Source of the DNA: Saprolegnia diclina VS20
Lineage: Eukaryota > Oomycota > Saprolegniomycetes > Saprolegniales > Saprolegniaceae
NCBI RefSeq assembly: GCF_000281045.1
Contig: NW_008246129.1
Coordinates: forward strand, 81,316 to 145,315
Length of the DNA: 64,000 nucleotides
Direction: 5' to 3'
Made by a program: the position numbers and the translations under genes
Notes under the pieces: model-generated
Told to the model about the DNA's origin: nothing
Seen by the model: only the letters and a program-made list of their open reading frames with translations
Databases searched by the model: none
In this document: one piece after another, positions 62,234 to 64,000 of the stretch
How positions within the stretch are numbered: position 1 is the stretch's first letter
How the letters are laid out: each line of letters begins with the position of its first letter

Positions 62234-62896
62234 CGTGACCGGGTAAGTGGGCCATTTCGAAGGTACCCCACCCCACCAGACCAGGATGGAGACCAAGCGG
62301 GTAGTAAACGTGATGCAAGGCAATAAGAGGCGGTGAAGCCAAGTGTGTTGGATACGAGGGAAATGCTAGAGTGAGCATCATGATCGCTAGCTATCCGCGA
62401 AGAGCTATCGGGTGGCCATGAGGCACTCTGTACAAATGCACATACTGTGTCGTAGTTGTTCCGTCTATGAGGGACAATAGAACAGTTTATGACCCATCCG
62501 TCTACTGGTAAAACAAGAGCGTCCCTGAGATCTCCTATGCGGTAGATCTCTCGGTTATGCTAGCCGCCTGGTTTGTCAAACCCGGGCTATATGACATGTG
62601 CGTGATCGTGTTTCGCGTTGTCTTCATCTATAAAGACTTCGTACACATAGAGACTAGCAACTTCCTTCTTCATCATTTGCTCGCCGGGCTGTGGCTGCGC
62701 AGGTGACGGCGCGGGGATTCGACTTGCTCTCCTGTAGTGACGCGGGGGCGCTTGTGGCCGCCAGTTAGGTCCATGGTGACAAGCTTCATCTCGCATCTCG
62801 CTCAGCGGGGCGCTGTCGCAGCGGTCGTGGAGCGCGACGTCAGCGAACGTGCTCGGGTAGAAGGTGCGGGCTATATGGCTAAGTTTATGAATTAAG

Positions 62897-63683
62897 TTAG
62901 TCCATTATCTCAGCAGGATATTCCAGATGCACTGAGGCATTGAAACCGGGTCCGTCGTGCTTGAACTGCGTCTTCAGGTTAGACAGGAAGTGGATCAGTG
63001 CTCGAGCGGGATGACGTAGCCTCCCACAACAAGCATGGCGACAGCGTTCATTGCCTTGCCACGATCGGCAAAAAGTGCGAGGTCGGCCAAGTTGATGCCA
63101 GAGCGCATGCACAGCCGCAGGAGCCAAAGGTAGTTCTGTTGCGATGTCGCTCAGCGGAAGACGACATTGTGGACCGCCACGTCATCTATGCTGCATGTGG
63201 CTAGCTTTAGTCGTTCAGTTAGTCGAAACAAGATCTTTAGTAGTAGTAACGGACCGACCTTTCGGGGCCGGAAGAATGCAACCACTTTCCGATTTGCAAG
63301 CTTCCTCGCAAGAAGTTCTTCACAGTCTCAGCGGGTACAAGAGCGACGGCGGGGACGATGTTGCGGCCGTTGGCGTCGCGTTGAACAAGGCTGAGGTAGA
63401 CACCAGGGTCCTCGGCCTTCACGACCGTCCCGTCGGTGCCGAGTACAGACGCATAATGGTGGTGCTTGATGGAGGCCCCGAAGTAAAAAAAGCTCGGTCG
63501 GTAGAAGTGCTTGCTATCGTTGAGCCGCACGAATGTCCTGGAGGAGCCACGGCAGGAACGTGTAGCTCGCGTCACTCTATCACAAAGCTTGGATGATACA
63601 TAATCGTGGACTACAAAAGCTACCTGAGCCGTCAGAGACGCAATGACCCCGACCTTGACATGAGCCACGAAGACATCCGGCAA
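62897..63683 (-). mobile_element. Mutator-like (MULE) DNA transposon, transposase relic
   Basis: Minus-strand pieces of a MULE transposase: SYTFLPWLLQDIRAAQR (near 63.55 kb), then in another frame FYFGASIKHHHYASVLGTDG T and VYLSLVQRDANGRNIVPAVA LVPAE (first catalytic Asp region, D-G-T), then KNYLWLLRLCMRSGINLADL and ALFADRGKAMNAVA (second catalytic region, D-R-G-K), VVGGYVIPLEH and, one frame on, HFLSNLKTQFK (C/H...N.K region). At least two frameshifts and a nested insertion make it inactive. The order matches known MULE transposases of oomycetes. The element's own ends were not found, so its length is a minimum. Confidence 0.75.
63138..63313. mobile_element. 176-base MITE-like insertion inside the MULE relic
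   Basis: Flanked by direct repeats AGTTCT (63132-63137 and 63314-63319... within AGTTCT at 63314). Its ends read GTTGCGAT... and ...CTCGCAAGA, sharing TTGCGA/TCGCAA inverted termini. Removing it and one AGTTCT copy restores the transposase frame exactly (VKNYLWLL), so it inserted after the MULE arrived. No coding capacity. Confidence 0.65.
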
Positions 63684-64000
63684 CGCCGACCCACCACCGT
63701 CCGACTATCATGTTCCATTAGTGGTTGGAAGGATGGATGCGCATATTTATACCAGGATCGTCGTTGCCAATGCGCGTGCCGAGATCTAGTGTGCACCAGC
63801 TTGTGCACGTTTGCCATGGCCACGGCTTCTCGCACGGAGGCTGTGCTCATCGACATGCAAGTGTAGAGTGCTCAAGATTTACTTCTATACATCGGAAAGA
63901 AGTTGTGTGTGAGGTTTCCGTTTACATAGTGTCCATCGCGTACTCTTCACGACGTAGTGGACTTTCGCTGTCGTCTTTTTGCGCCTTCGAGCCTACGGAA
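63684..64000. other. right edge, probably decayed transposon sequence
   Basis: Minus-strand frames here may belong to the N-terminal part of the MULE relic, but no motif could be tied to it. Confidence 0.4.

Larger units (their letters stand above)
61738..62896. other. gene-poor flank with CCAAT cluster, short tandem repeat and hairpin
   Basis: The first 150 bases (61761-61880) hold six ATTGG/CCAAT-type sites upstream of the Dus gene. A three-copy 30-base repeat is at 62001-62090 and an inverted repeat at 62200-62233. No gene is seen. Confidence 0.55.

Noticed and set aside
62150-62600. Possible tRNA or structured RNA around the 62200 hairpin
   Set aside because: No cloverleaf, no A/B box pair; only a simple AT-rich inverted repeat.

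Overview
The window is nuclear DNA of a eukaryote with compact, intron-rich genes, most likely an oomycete of the Saprolegniales (Saprolegnia/Achlya/Aphanomyces group). The evidence is a secreted elicitin-like protein with a Thr/Pro-rich tail, many GT-AG introns of about 40-60 bases, an aspartokinase-homoserine dehydrogenase fusion, and a strong set of flagellar and centriolar genes as expected of a zoospore-forming organism. The species cannot be fixed from the sequence alone. A run of 100 N (28158-28257) shows that this is a draft scaffold. No rRNA, tRNA, CRISPR or prokaryotic operon structure was seen.

Layout, left to right. 1-5 kb: elicitin-like secreted protein, CCDC43-like protein, TEDC1-like centriole protein. 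6-11.9 kb: PH/coiled-coil/WW protein, a 65-aa membrane protein, the WDR4/TRM82 subunit of tRNA m7G methyltransferase, a membrane-anchored nitroreductase, a small conserved protein. 12-17.8 kb: CEP164 head-to-head with an EF-hand protein of the calaxin type. 19-27.4 kb: GMC oxidoreductase, an unknown protein, succinate dehydrogenase flavoprotein, a small Cys-rich protein. 28-39.6 kb: C69-family dipeptidase (its first exon lost in the N gap), a giant CFAP61 protein carrying four adenylate kinase domains, an HDHD3-type HAD hydrolase, calreticulin. 40.9-51.7 kb: an unknown five-exon gene, a 2142-aa ubiquitin-specific protease, a small CxxCxG zinc protein, a WRKY19-type zinc-repeat protein, a WD40 protein. 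52-61.7 kb: aspartokinase/homoserine dehydrogenase, CHCHD7/COX23-like twin CX9C protein, a large coiled-coil protein, a helicase-associated-repeat protein, DusA-type tRNA-dihydrouridine synthase. 62-64 kb: gene-poor, with short repeats and a decayed Mutator-like transposon split by a small nested element.

Themes. At least four loci serve the cilium/centriole (TEDC1, CEP164, calaxin-like, CFAP61). Others serve tRNA modification, mitochondrial respiration, ER folding and amino-acid synthesis. Many genes form divergent pairs sharing short promoters. Two proximal DNA elements recur just upstream of start codons: an ATTGGCCAA/CCAAT type and a palindromic GTATCCGGATAC type, apparently in different gene sets. 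The most unusual proteins are the CFAP61-(adenylate kinase)4 fusion and an aspartokinase whose homoserine dehydrogenase half has lost its catalytic motifs.
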